Translations under genes and position numbers: made by a program | Shown: positions 1 to 5,793 of the stretch, piece by piece | Position numbering within the stretch: position 1 is the first letter of the stretch | Layout of the letters: every line of letters starts with the position of its first letter | Assembly (NCBI GenBank): GCA_030615045.1 | Contig: JAUWZY010000026.1 | Location: 1 to 9,492 of the forward strand | Reading direction: 5' to 3' | Length of the DNA: 9,492 nt | From: Chloroflexota bacterium | Lineage (GTDB): Bacteria; Chloroflexota; Dehalococcoidia; SZUA-161; JAUWZY01 | The notes under the pieces: model-generated | Told to the model about the DNA's origin: nothing | Database searches by the model: none | Seen by the model: only the letters and a program-made list of their open reading frames with translations

Positions 1-2575
1 GGCGGATGGCGGTCATGCCCACGTTCTTTATCGCCCCAAGGCCAAAGCGGATGGCCGAGGAATCTCCTTCTTTCTCGATAGCGAAGTGCTCAGCGCTTTT
101 ATTGATGTCCGGTGGCAGCACGGGGATGCCCAAGCGATGGCATTCAGCTACGGCTGAGGCGATCTTGTCCTGATGCTCCATATTTATGGTGAGCAGGGCG
201 GTCATGAATTCCACAGGATAGTTAGCCTTGAGATAAGCGGTCTTATAAGCGAGCATGGCATAGCTCACAGCATGGGCTTTGTTGAAAGCATAGCCAGCGA
301 AGGGTGCGATGAGCCCGAATATCTCCTCGGCCAAATCCGGGGAAAAGCCTTTTTTCTCGGCTCCGGTGAGGAATCGCTCCCTCTCCTCGGCCATGATCTC
401 AGGGATCTTCTTGCCCATGGCCTTGCGCACCACATCGGCCTGCCCCAGGCCGTAGCCGGCAAAGGCTTGGACGATCAGAAGCACCTGATCCTGATAGACG
501 ATAACCCCATAAGTCTCCTTCAGGATGTCGGCCAGGGCAGGATGGGGGAAGTGAATAGGCATAAGCCCGTGTTTCGCTTTGATAAAGGTAGGCAGAAATT
601 GCTTAGGCCCCGGTCGATAGAGAGCCACCATAGCAGCGATGTCTTGGAACGAGCTCGGCCTAAGCTCCTTAATATAGCGGCGCATGCCGGGACCCTCAAA
701 TTGGAAGACGCCAGTGGTTTCTCCTGAGGAAAGGAGAGCAAAGGCCCTGGGGTCATCGAGTGGGATATTATCCAAGTCGATGTCGATGCCTTGGGTTTGG
801 GCTACTATCTCCTGGGCTTTGTTGACAATGGTGAGGTTAGCCAGCCCCAAGAAGTCCATCTTCAACAGCCCGATCTTGGCGATATCCTCCATAGCGAACT
901 GGGTGGTAGTGAGGCCCGGCCCACTGTCCCGGCTCGATCGCGCCAATGGCAAATGCCGGGTCAGAGGCTCTCTGGATATGACCACCCCAGCAGCATGGGT
1001 TGAGGCATGACGAGTTATGCCCTCCACCTTGGATGCGGTGTCGATGAGGTTCTTTATGGTCTCATCATCGTGATATAGGCCTCTGAGTTCAGAGCTTTGC
1101 TCTAACGCTCCCTCTATAGTATTGAGCACTGGTGGCACCAGCCTCGCTACCCGGTCAACCTGAGAGTAGGGCAGACCCAGAGCCCGGCCCACATCACGCA
1201 GTGCTGCCCGAGCCCCCAGGGTGCCAAAGGTGATGATCTGAGCCACCCGTTCCGAGCCATATCTCTGAGCTAGATAGGAGATAACCTCATCGCGGCGGTC
1301 ATCCTGAAAGTCGAGGTCGATATCCGGCATCTCCTTACGCTCCACATTGAGGAAGCGCTCGAAGATGAGGTTATGATCTAAGGGGTCGATATCGGTAACC
1401 CCGAGGCAGTAGAGGACCAAGCTGGCGGCAGCGCTGCCGCGAACACCAAAGAGAATCCCTTGCCTGCGGGCGAAGGAGGTAACATCCCAGACAACAAGGA
1501 AATAATTGGCAAACTGGGTTTGCCTTATGACCTCAAGTTCATATTTGAGGCGCTGCTCAGCTTCTGGGGTCAGCTCAGCATAGCGAGAAGGGAGCTTCTG
1601 CCAGCAAAGTTGGGCCAGATATTCATCGCCGGTTTTCCCCGGCGGCAGCTCCACCTCGGGCAGGTGGAGGCGGCCAAACTCAAGGTCAAGCTGACACATC
1701 TCGGCGATGCGCTCAGTGTTCTCCAGCGCCTCGGGGAACTCGGGGAAAAGCTCTGCCATCTCCTGCTCACTCTTGAGATAAAAGGAATCGTCGGGCAGCC
1801 TGAAACGCTGCCTATCATAGATAATGGAATTGGTCTGGATGCAGAGCAGGATGTCGTGGATCGAGGCATCCTCCCTGTTGACATAGTGAACATCATTGGT
1901 GGCTACGATGGGGATACCCAATTTGCGAGCTATGGCTACTTGTTGGCTATTGATGTCGGCGAATGTGGGCATGTTGTCCTCACGGAGCTGGATGCCCAGC
2001 CTGGCTCCCATGGCGACGAGCAGTTCCCTATCGGCTTTGCTCAGTCCCGCAGTAGCGTGCTTCTGGAGCTCGATGTAATAGTCGCCGAAAACCTCTTTAT
2101 GCCAGCGGGCAGCCCGCTCAGCATCGTCAAAGCGCCCCTGCAAAATAAGGCGCTCTAACTCACCGAAGAGGCAGCCAGAGAGGGCGATCAAGCCCTCGCT
2201 ATGTTGAGCCAAGAGCTCCTTATCCACCCTGGGCCGATAGTAAAAGCCCTCAAGCTGGGCTTTGGTGCTGAGCTGGATCAGGTTGTTATAGCCGACCTCG
2301 TTTTTGGCCAACAGAATGAGGTGATAGGGGCTTTTATCAGCTGGGGTCCTGCTGTGGCGATGCTCCGGCGCCACATAGACCTCGCAGCCGAGAATGGGCT
2401 TTACCCCAGCTTCCTTAGCCTGGAGATAGAAGTCGAGCATCCCATATAGAGCGCCATGGTCAGTGATAGCCAGGGCCTCCATGCCGAGCTCCTTAGCCCT
2501 GGAGATTAGATGGGGAATGCGGCACAATCCATCGAGGAGGCTGTATTCAGTGTGGACATGGAGATGGGCAAACAT
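1..2575 (-). CDS. dnaE: DNA polymerase III alpha subunit, 5' 858 codons (3' end outside window)
   Basis: Catalytic subunit of the replicative DNA polymerase, which extends primers at the fork within the Pol III holoenzyme. Reading the minus strand from ATG at 2575 gives one open frame to the window edge; I checked it at seven points and found no frameshift. The N-terminus (MFAHLHVHTEYSLLDG) is the PHP domain signature, followed by AITDHG near residue 38. The polymerase palm motif MPDIDLDF is at about residues 416-423, with catalytic Asp candidates D418 and D420. The third Asp is D574 in KMDFLGL. Finger-region motifs such as YQDQV and AGYAFNKAHA are present. DnaE is usually about 1,150 residues, so the C-terminal OB-fold and clamp-binding part lies off the left edge. 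The start is fixed by the conserved N-terminus and an AGGA at 2579-2582. The gene diverges from rpsU. No intein or break is seen. Confidence 0.97.
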   Translation of the reverse strand, partial: MFAHLHVHTEYSLLDGLCRIPHLISRAKELGMEALAITDHGALYGMLDFYLQAKEAGVKPILGCEVYVAPEHRHSRTPADKSPYHLILLAKNEVGYNNLIQLSTKAQLEGFYYRPRVDKELLAQHSEGLIALSGCLFGELERLILQGRFDDAERAARWHKEVFGDYYIELQKHATAGLSKADRELLVAMGARLGIQLREDNMPTFADINSQQVAIARKLGIPIVATNDVHYVNREDASIHDILLCIQTNSIIYDRQRFRLPDDSFYLKSEQEMAELFPEFPEALENTERIAEMCQLDLEFGRLHLPEVELPPGKTGDEYLAQLCWQKLPSRYAELTPEAEQRLKYELEVIRQTQFANYFLVVWDVTSFARRQGILFGVRGSAAASLVLYCLGVTDIDPLDHNLIFERFLNVERKEMPDIDLDFQDDRRDEVISYLAQRYGSERVAQIITFGTLGARAALRDVGRALGLPYSQVDRVARLVPPVLNTIEGALEQSSELRGLYHDDETIKNLIDTASKVEGITRHASTHAAGVVISREPLTRHLPLARSSRDSGPGLTTTQFAMEDIAKIGLLKMDFLGLANLTIVNKAQEIVAQTQGIDIDLDNIPLDDPRAFALLSSGETTGVFQFEGPGMRRYIKELRPSSFQDIAAMVALYRPGPKQFLPTFIKAKHGLMPIHFPHPALADILKETYGVIVYQDQVLLIVQAFAGYGLGQADVVRKAMGKKIPEIMAEERERFLTGAEKKGFSPDLAEEIFGLIAPFAGYAFNKAHAVSYAMLAYKTAYLKANYPVEFMTALLTINMEHQDKIASAVAECHRLGIPVLPPDINKSAEHFAIEKEGDSSAIRFGLGAIKNVGMTAIR

Positions 2576-2590
2576 CGATCCTGACTCGAT

Positions 2591-2596
2591 ATTATA
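2591..2596 (-). promoter_or_regulatory. Extended -10 promoter element for dnaE
   Basis: The minus strand reads TGCTATAAT, a perfect -10 hexamer with a TGn extension. Only weak -35 candidates lie 17-18 bases upstream (TAGCCA or TTAGCC, near 2614-2620). The predicted start of transcription near 2584 leaves a leader of only about 9 nt before the dnaE ATG at 2575, so dnaE mRNA would have a very short leader with AGGA almost at its 5' end. The promoter is inferred from sequence only. Confidence 0.55.
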
Positions 2597-2630
2597 GCAC
2601 GGCTCTTTTGTTATGGCTAATTACCACCGC

Positions 2631-2660
2631 TTGACATCTTGCCCCGGCGAAAGTTATAAT
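2631..2660 (+). promoter_or_regulatory. Consensus sigma70-type promoter for rpsU-yqeY
   Basis: TTGACA at 2631-2636 and TATAAT at 2655-2660 are both perfect consensus hexamers with an 18-base spacer. Transcription should begin near 2667, giving a leader of about 29 nt before rpsU. It lies back to back with the dnaE promoter in a 120-base divergent intergenic region. Confidence 0.8.
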
Positions 2661-2695
2661 GAGCGCCGTATGCTTCAAGAGGGGGAGTTCATGAA

Positions 2696-2893
2696 ATGAC
2701 GGAGATAATAATCAAAGACAACGAATCTATAGACAGTGCTCTTCGGCGTTTTAATAAGAAGGTGCACCAAGACGGTATCCTTGCCGAGATTCGGCGTAAA
2801 GAGTATTACGAAAAGCCATTTATGAAGCGCAAGAAGAAGGAGGCGACCAAAAGGCGCAAAAGCGTAAGGAGCTCGCTCCGAGCCCTTTTATAG
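2696..2893 (+). CDS. rpsU: Small ribosomal subunit protein bS21
   Basis: A 65-residue basic protein of the 30S subunit, which in well-studied bacteria helps 16S rRNA base-pair with mRNA during initiation. The sequence follows the bS21 pattern: a beta-type N-terminus (MTEIIIKDNESIDSALRRF), then KKVHQDGILAEIRRKEYYEKP at about residues 21-41, and a Lys/Arg-rich C-terminal tail (KRKKKEATKRRK, about 45-56). Length matches the family. A purine-rich ribosome-binding site (AGAGGGGGAG, 2678-2687) precedes the start. A second ATG at 2691, in another frame, opens a two-codon ORF whose TGA overlaps the true ATG at 2696. The stop codon overlaps the ribosome-binding site of the next gene, which implies an operon. 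Confidence 0.96.
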   Translation: MTEIIIKDNESIDSALRRFNKKVHQDGILAEIRRKEYYEKPFMKRKKKEATKRRKSVRSSLRALL

Positions 2894-2904
2894 GTGACTT
2901 CAAT

Positions 2905-3348
2905 ATGCAGGATAGATTGTTCACCGAGCTCAAACAGGCAATGAAGAAGGGTGACAAGATGCGCCAATCAGTGATCAGATTGGCTCGGGCTGAAATTCAA
3001 AATGCGGAGAAGGCTAAAGGCAAGCCTTTAGATGACCCAGGCGTGATCGAGATCATTTCCAAGGAGGCCAAAAAAAGGCGAGAGAGCATCACCGAGTTCA
3101 GGAAGGCAGAGCGACAAGACCTGGTGGCTCAAGAGGAGGCTGAACTCGCCATCCTGCTTGAATATCTGCCACCACAGATGTCCCGAGAGGAGATTGTGGC
3201 TGCTGCCCGCAACGTAATCGAGGAGCTGGGGGCTCAAGGCCCTGGCGATAAAGGAAGGGTCATGGGAAAGCTCATGCCTCAGCTCAAAGGTAGAGCGGAG
3301 GGAAGCCTGGCCAGCGAAGTGGTCAGCGAGCTTTTAGCCGGCTCTTAA
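2905..3348 (+). CDS. yqeY: GatB/YqeY domain protein
   Basis: A 147-residue cytosolic protein of the YqeY family, related to the tRNA-interacting tail domain of the GatB amidotransferase subunit. Its exact role is not settled. Family hallmarks are visible: a basic helical start (LKQAMKKGDKMRQSVIRLARAEI, about residues 9-31), the block KRRESITEFRKAERQDL at about 57-73, the LEYLPPQM segment at 85-92, and the C-terminal GRVMGKLMPQLKGRAEG at about 117-133. Length is typical (about 150). The AGGTGA ribosome-binding site at 2892-2897 overlaps the rpsU stop codon, so the two genes are translationally close and surely co-transcribed. The rpsU-yqeY pairing is common in bacteria. Confidence 0.95.
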   Translation: MQDRLFTELKQAMKKGDKMRQSVIRLARAEIQNAEKAKGKPLDDPGVIEIISKEAKKRRESITEFRKAERQDLVAQEEAELAILLEYLPPQMSREEIVAAARNVIEELGAQGPGDKGRVMGKLMPQLKGRAEGSLASEVVSELLAGS

Positions 3349-3351
3349 ACT

Positions 3352-3360
3352 TGGTATAAT
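3352..3360 (+). promoter_or_regulatory. Extended -10 promoter-like element upstream of purQ
   Basis: TGGTATAAT just after the yqeY stop is a perfect -10 hexamer with a TGn extension. No good -35 is seen at the right distance. Transcription would begin near 3367, only about 13 nt before the terminator hairpin at 3380. If it is active, most transcripts would end after about 40 nt unless the terminator is read through, so it may instead be fortuitous. Confidence 0.4.
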
Positions 3361-3379
3361 ATATAAGGTCAGGACAAGG

Positions 3380-3405
3380 AACAAGCGTCAAGCTTGTTTT
3401 TTTTT
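3380..3405 (+). terminator. Rho-independent terminator after rpsU-yqeY
   Basis: A 7-bp stem (AACAAGC, 3380-3386, pairing with GCTTGTT, 3392-3398) with a 5-base loop is followed by an uninterrupted T tract (3397-3405, partly in the stem). It lies 32 nt beyond the yqeY stop and 36 nt before purQ. It is the expected end of the rpsU-yqeY operon, though it would also sit in the purQ leader if the element at 3352-3360 is a working promoter. The stem is short and A+T-rich, so termination may be partial. Confidence 0.8.
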
Positions 3406-3441
3406 CCAATGTTTGGCCAGTAAGTAAAAAGCGATAAAGTG

Positions 3442-4125
3442 ATGAGATTTGGCGTCATCGTCTTCCCCGGAACCTGGAGCGACCGAGATTGCTATTATGC
3501 GCTGGCCGAGGTCTTGGGGCAAGAGGTGCGATATATCTGGCACAAGGATACCGACCTATCCGGCTATGATTGCGTCATCCTCCCCGGGGGCTTCTCCTAT
3601 GGCGATTACCTCCGCCCCGGAGCCATCGCCCGCTTTTCCCCGGTGATGACCGCTGTGGAGCGCTTCGCCCGAGAGGGAAGGCTGGTCCTCGGCATCTGCA
3701 ATGGCTTCCAGGTATTATGTGAAGCCGGGCTGCTCCCCGGCGCCCTGATCAGAAACAACCACCTGCAATATCGCTGCCAGTGGACATACCTCAGGGTGGA
3801 GAACGCATCTCTGCCCTTCACCGCGGCATGCCAAAAGGGACAAGTCGTGAAAATACCGATCTCGCACTATGAAGGGAGCTACTTCGCCGATGGGGAGACG
3901 CTGCGCCGACTGGAGGAGAATAGCCAGGTCGTCTTCCGCTACTCGACACCTTGGGGCGAGATAACCGAGGACGCCAATCCCAACGGCTCGCTGAGTAACA
4001 TCGCCGGGATTGTGAGCCAGGCGGGAAACGTGTTGGGGATGATGCCGCACCCCGAGCGCTGCTCTGAGGCTATCCTGGGCGGGGAGGATGGCAGGCTTAT
4101 CTTTGAGTCCATCTTGGGTGTATAA
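3442..4125 (+). CDS. purQ: Phosphoribosylformylglycinamidine synthase, glutaminase subunit PurQ
   Basis: Class I glutamine amidotransferase that releases ammonia from glutamine and passes it to PurL for conversion of FGAR to FGAM, step four of purine synthesis. At 227 residues it matches the stand-alone PurQ size. Motifs: FGVIVFPGTWSDRD at the N-terminus; oxyanion region LPGGFSYGDYLR at 47-58; nucleophile Cys86 in GICNGFQ; catalytic His203 and Glu205 in MMPHPER. Start: ATG 3442 is chosen; the in-frame GTG at 3439 directly before it is possible but adds one residue. No clear Shine-Dalgarno sequence precedes it. Its stop falls in the TATAAT at 4121-4126. The last part of the gene (4066-4113) recurs at 5681-5728 as part of a purL-purQ relic, and purL itself is 2.47 kb away rather than adjacent. 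Confidence 0.96.
   Translation: MRFGVIVFPGTWSDRDCYYALAEVLGQEVRYIWHKDTDLSGYDCVILPGGFSYGDYLRPGAIARFSPVMTAVERFAREGRLVLGICNGFQVLCEAGLLPGALIRNNHLQYRCQWTYLRVENASLPFTAACQKGQVVKIPISHYEGSYFADGETLRRLEENSQVVFRYSTPWGEITEDANPNGSLSNIAGIVSQAGNVLGMMPHPERCSEAILGGEDGRLIFESILGV
4066..4113 (+). repeat. purQ 3' segment, native copy of a repeat shared with the relic at 5681-5728
   Basis: Forty-three of 48 bases match by my count, encoding EAILGGEDGRLIFESI here and EAILGGEDGRLVFESI in the relic. Just after it both copies carry ATGAGGGC (4125-4132 here, 5729-5736 in the relic), but 11 bases separate it from the repeat here and none do in the relic. This suggests that the repeat reaches slightly past the purQ stop with a small deletion in the relic. 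Confidence 0.88.
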
Positions 4126-4135
4126 TGAGGGCAAG

Positions 4136-4342
4136 ATGAGGTTTATAGTCACCTTGGAACGCGGAGAGGAAGGTTGGATAGTAGCAGAATGTCCTTCTAT
4201 TCCAGGCTGTGTTTCTCAAGGCAAAACTGAAGAAGAGGCACTGGAGAATATAAAGGAAGCTATTGCTCTCTGCCTCGAAGTGCAGGCAGAAGAACGACTG
4301 CCGCTCACCGTTCGCACCTATGAAGTAGAGGTTACGGTGTGA
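4136..4342 (+). CDS. HicB-like antitoxin-family protein
   Basis: A 68-residue protein of the HicB-like (UPF0150) fold, which in HicAB toxin-antitoxin pairs binds and blocks the HicA mRNA-cleaving toxin. The sequence fits the family well: a beta-strand start (MRFIVTLERGEEGWIVAECP), the SIPGCVSQGKTEEEALENI turn-helix motif at about residues 21-39, a following helix (KEAIALCLE) and a strand at the end (RTYEVEVTV). There is no extra DNA-binding domain. GAGGG at 4127-4131 is a good ribosome-binding site for ATG 4136. HicB is normally next to hicA, but no HicA-like protein (dsRBD-like, with a Gly-Ser-His motif) is found nearby, so this HicB looks orphaned or works with the unfamiliar downstream gene. 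Its TGA shares one base with that gene's ATG, so the two are translationally coupled. A TATAAT at 4121-4126 lacks a clear -35. Confidence 0.85.
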   Translation: MRFIVTLERGEEGWIVAECPSIPGCVSQGKTEEEALENIKEAIALCLEVQAEERLPLTVRTYEVEVTV

Positions 4343-4809
4343 TGCCAAGATTTCCTATATCTGAAAGTGAATGTAATAAAATCATTGCTCTGCCTAAGCG
4401 GATCAGGGAAAATATCTCATGGGTTAAAAAGGACAACAAATCGTGGGTCACCTGCAAAGTGCCAGTGGAGGGCGATTTCAAGGGACAGTTGGAATTGATA
4501 ATGACGGTAAACGTCGAGGAGCCTTCAAAATTCAGCTTTACATTGCTTCTAAACGGCGCCCATCGTATTTATGGCTTAGATGTTGGAGGTAGCCACTCAA
4601 ACAAGTGCTCAGACCAACAGAAGTGGCATGGTGAGACACACAAGCACCCGTGGACAGATGTTTGCCCTAGCGGTCATGCCTACACACCTACAGAAATCAC
4701 TGGCACAACTCTTCAGGAGGTATTTATGCAGTTTTGCAACGAATGTAATATGGATTTTCGAGGGCACTTCAGTCCAGCCCCAACTCAACCTCAACTCCTG
4801 GGGATATAA
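4342..4809 (+). CDS. Unrecognised His-rich protein, cargo gene 2 of unit 1
   Basis: I do not firmly recognise this 155-residue protein. No signal peptide or membrane segment is visible. Its most striking part is residues 78-104: GLDVGGSHSN (D80, H85) followed by WHGETHKHPW (H96, H100, H102), a spacing that suggests metal binding or a catalytic site. There are Cys residues at 108, 132 and 135 (CNEC). It resembles small uncharacterised families found beside DUF1828 proteins (DUF6978 comes to mind, low confidence). The start is ATG 4342, sharing a base with the hicB stop; GTG 4339 would add one residue. The first residues, MPRFPIS, resemble the typical beginning of HicA proteins (MPRLPRIS), so the 5' end may be a hicA leftover. 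The next gene starts 3 nt after its stop. Sample base composition is A+T-rich (4381-4440, 24/60 G+C) compared with purL, consistent with transfer. Confidence 0.7.
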   Translation: MPRFPISESECNKIIALPKRIRENISWVKKDNKSWVTCKVPVEGDFKGQLELIMTVNVEEPSKFSFTLLLNGAHRIYGLDVGGSHSNKCSDQQKWHGETHKHPWTDVCPSGHAYTPTEITGTTLQEVFMQFCNECNMDFRGHFSPAPTQPQLLGI

Positions 4810-4812
4810 GCT

Positions 4813-5574
4813 ATGGAATGCACTGAAGTCATCGAAAGAGCCATTGAAAACCTAAGACTTGGGTTCAAGTGCTTGCCCGCTGAAAGGCGTATGTGCATAG
4901 TCACTCCTTACCTGTATCCAGATAATGATCTGGTTGAGGCATTTGTCGAGGAGATCGCCCCGAACTTGATTCGGGTTACGGATTTGGGCGAGACACTGCG
5001 CCATCTTGAATCACTTGGGATAGACGTGCTCGCTTCCAGCAAGCGGCGATTTCTCCTAGAGCAAATAACCAAAAGACTTCACGTAAATATTCAGCGGGGC
5101 AAACTGGAGAGAGAGGGCACTCCAGAGAATGTTGGTTCCTTGCTAATGGATGTAGTTAGTGCTGCTCAGGGTGTGGCGGATCTAGTCTACACATCCAAAG
5201 CCTATGAGCCAGCTACCTTCCCTGAAGAGGTTTCTATATTCTTGGCTGAGCACGAGATCGAACATGAAAAGCGCCCTTCGATATACGGGGCTACCGGCAA
5301 AAAGTATTGGGTAAGTTTGAGGATCAATGGGAGGAGAGATAAGGGGATTCTTGTCGAGGCTATGTCCCCATCACAAGAGTCAGCAATGACTGCAACAGTT
5401 AACCGGGTTCTTAGAATGTGGTTTGATGTTGACGAAACTGCAGCGAAGGTGAGTTTGCTTAACGACGTAGATTATTTGTGGAAGCCGGAAGACATGGCCC
5501 TTCTGGAAAGGGTTTCTGTTATTCAAACCTGGAGCAGGAAACAACAGTTCATAGAGTACATTCGCAGTACTTAA
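4813..5574 (+). CDS. DUF1828/DUF1829-like protein, cargo gene 3 of unit 1
   Basis: A 253-residue soluble protein of unknown function. Residues about 30-75 (TPYLYPDNDLVEAFVEEI, then RVTDLGETLRHLESLGID) match the pattern I know for DUF1828, and the C-terminal half (about 140-245, with YGATGKKYWVSLRING and GILVEAMSP) is placed and sized like DUF1829, with which DUF1828 is usually paired. DUF1828 proteins are often found in accessory and phage-related regions, so a defence or toxin-antitoxin role is possible but unproven. It follows the His-rich gene by 3 nt, with GGGGA at 4799-4803 as a plausible ribosome-binding site. The three genes of unit 1 (HicB-like, His-rich, this one) therefore form one tight operon. 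The purL-purQ relic begins 29 bases after its stop. Confidence 0.75.
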   Translation: MECTEVIERAIENLRLGFKCLPAERRMCIVTPYLYPDNDLVEAFVEEIAPNLIRVTDLGETLRHLESLGIDVLASSKRRFLLEQITKRLHVNIQRGKLEREGTPENVGSLLMDVVSAAQGVADLVYTSKAYEPATFPEEVSIFLAEHEIEHEKRPSIYGATGKKYWVSLRINGRRDKGILVEAMSPSQESAMTATVNRVLRMWFDVDETAAKVSLLNDVDYLWKPEDMALLERVSVIQTWSRKQQFIEYIRST

Positions 5575-5602
5575 TATACTAAGAACACGGGATAGTAATC
5601 TC

Positions 5603-5740
5603 ACGCCCATATCGAAAAAAGCGCTGAAGGATGTCGCCCTCTCTGAGGAGGAGTACCAGCTCATTGTGGAGCGGCTGGGCGAGGCTATTCTGGGCGGGGA
5701 GGATGGGAGGCTTGTTTTTGAGTCCATTATGAGGGCTTGA
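5603..5740 (+). pseudogene. purL 5' head fused in frame to purQ 3' tail (relic)
   Basis: Translating from 5603 gives TPISKKALKDVALSEEEYQL followed by IVERLG, matching PurL residues 1-26, and then directly EAILGGEDGRLVFESI, matching PurQ residues 209-224, ending MRA and a TGA at 5738-5740. By my count the purL part matches 67/78 bases and the purQ part 43/48. The purL ATG is ACG here, and the only start-like context is a decayed GGGATAG, so the relic is probably not translated. The breakpoint lies within about 5668-5683. The frame stays open across it, and the E-R codons are shared between PurL (IVERLG in many relatives) and PurQ (PER, residues 204-206), which could be the microhomology used. 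It divides two cargo sets. Confidence 0.93.
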
Positions 5741-5765
5741 TATTTTAGAACTCTTGTGCTAACAT
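5737..5765 (+). promoter_or_regulatory. Candidate promoter of the wHTH-HEPN-like gene
   Basis: TTGATA (5737-5742) and TAACAT (5760-5765) are 17 bases apart, and TGC (5757-5759) gives an extended -10. The -35 overlaps the end of the purL-purQ relic. Predicted transcription start is near 5772, about 22 nt before the GTG start at 5794. This promoter could also drive purL downstream. Confidence 0.5.
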
Positions 5766-5793
5766 TAGCTCGAAGCTGGAAAAACATCGGGAG

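Noticed and set aside
1460..2158. A long plus-strand open frame (232 codons) inside the dnaE region
   Set aside because: It lies antisense to dnaE, whose minus-strand frame has clear PHP and polymerase motifs throughout. The plus-strand product has no recognisable features.
3715..4152. A 145-codon minus-strand frame opposite purQ
   Set aside because: It is antisense to a well-conserved PurQ with all catalytic residues, and has no family resemblance.
5603..5740. The relic as a functional small fusion gene
   Set aside because: Although the frame is intact, the start is ACG, the ribosome-binding region has decayed, and the parts are only terminal fragments without an active site.
5380..5787. 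A 135-codon minus-strand open frame across the end of the DUF1828-like gene and the relic
   Set aside because: Its product is the reverse reading of the purL/purQ relic and of cargo gene 3. A similar antisense frame appears opposite the native purL head, as expected from duplicated sequence rather than a gene.
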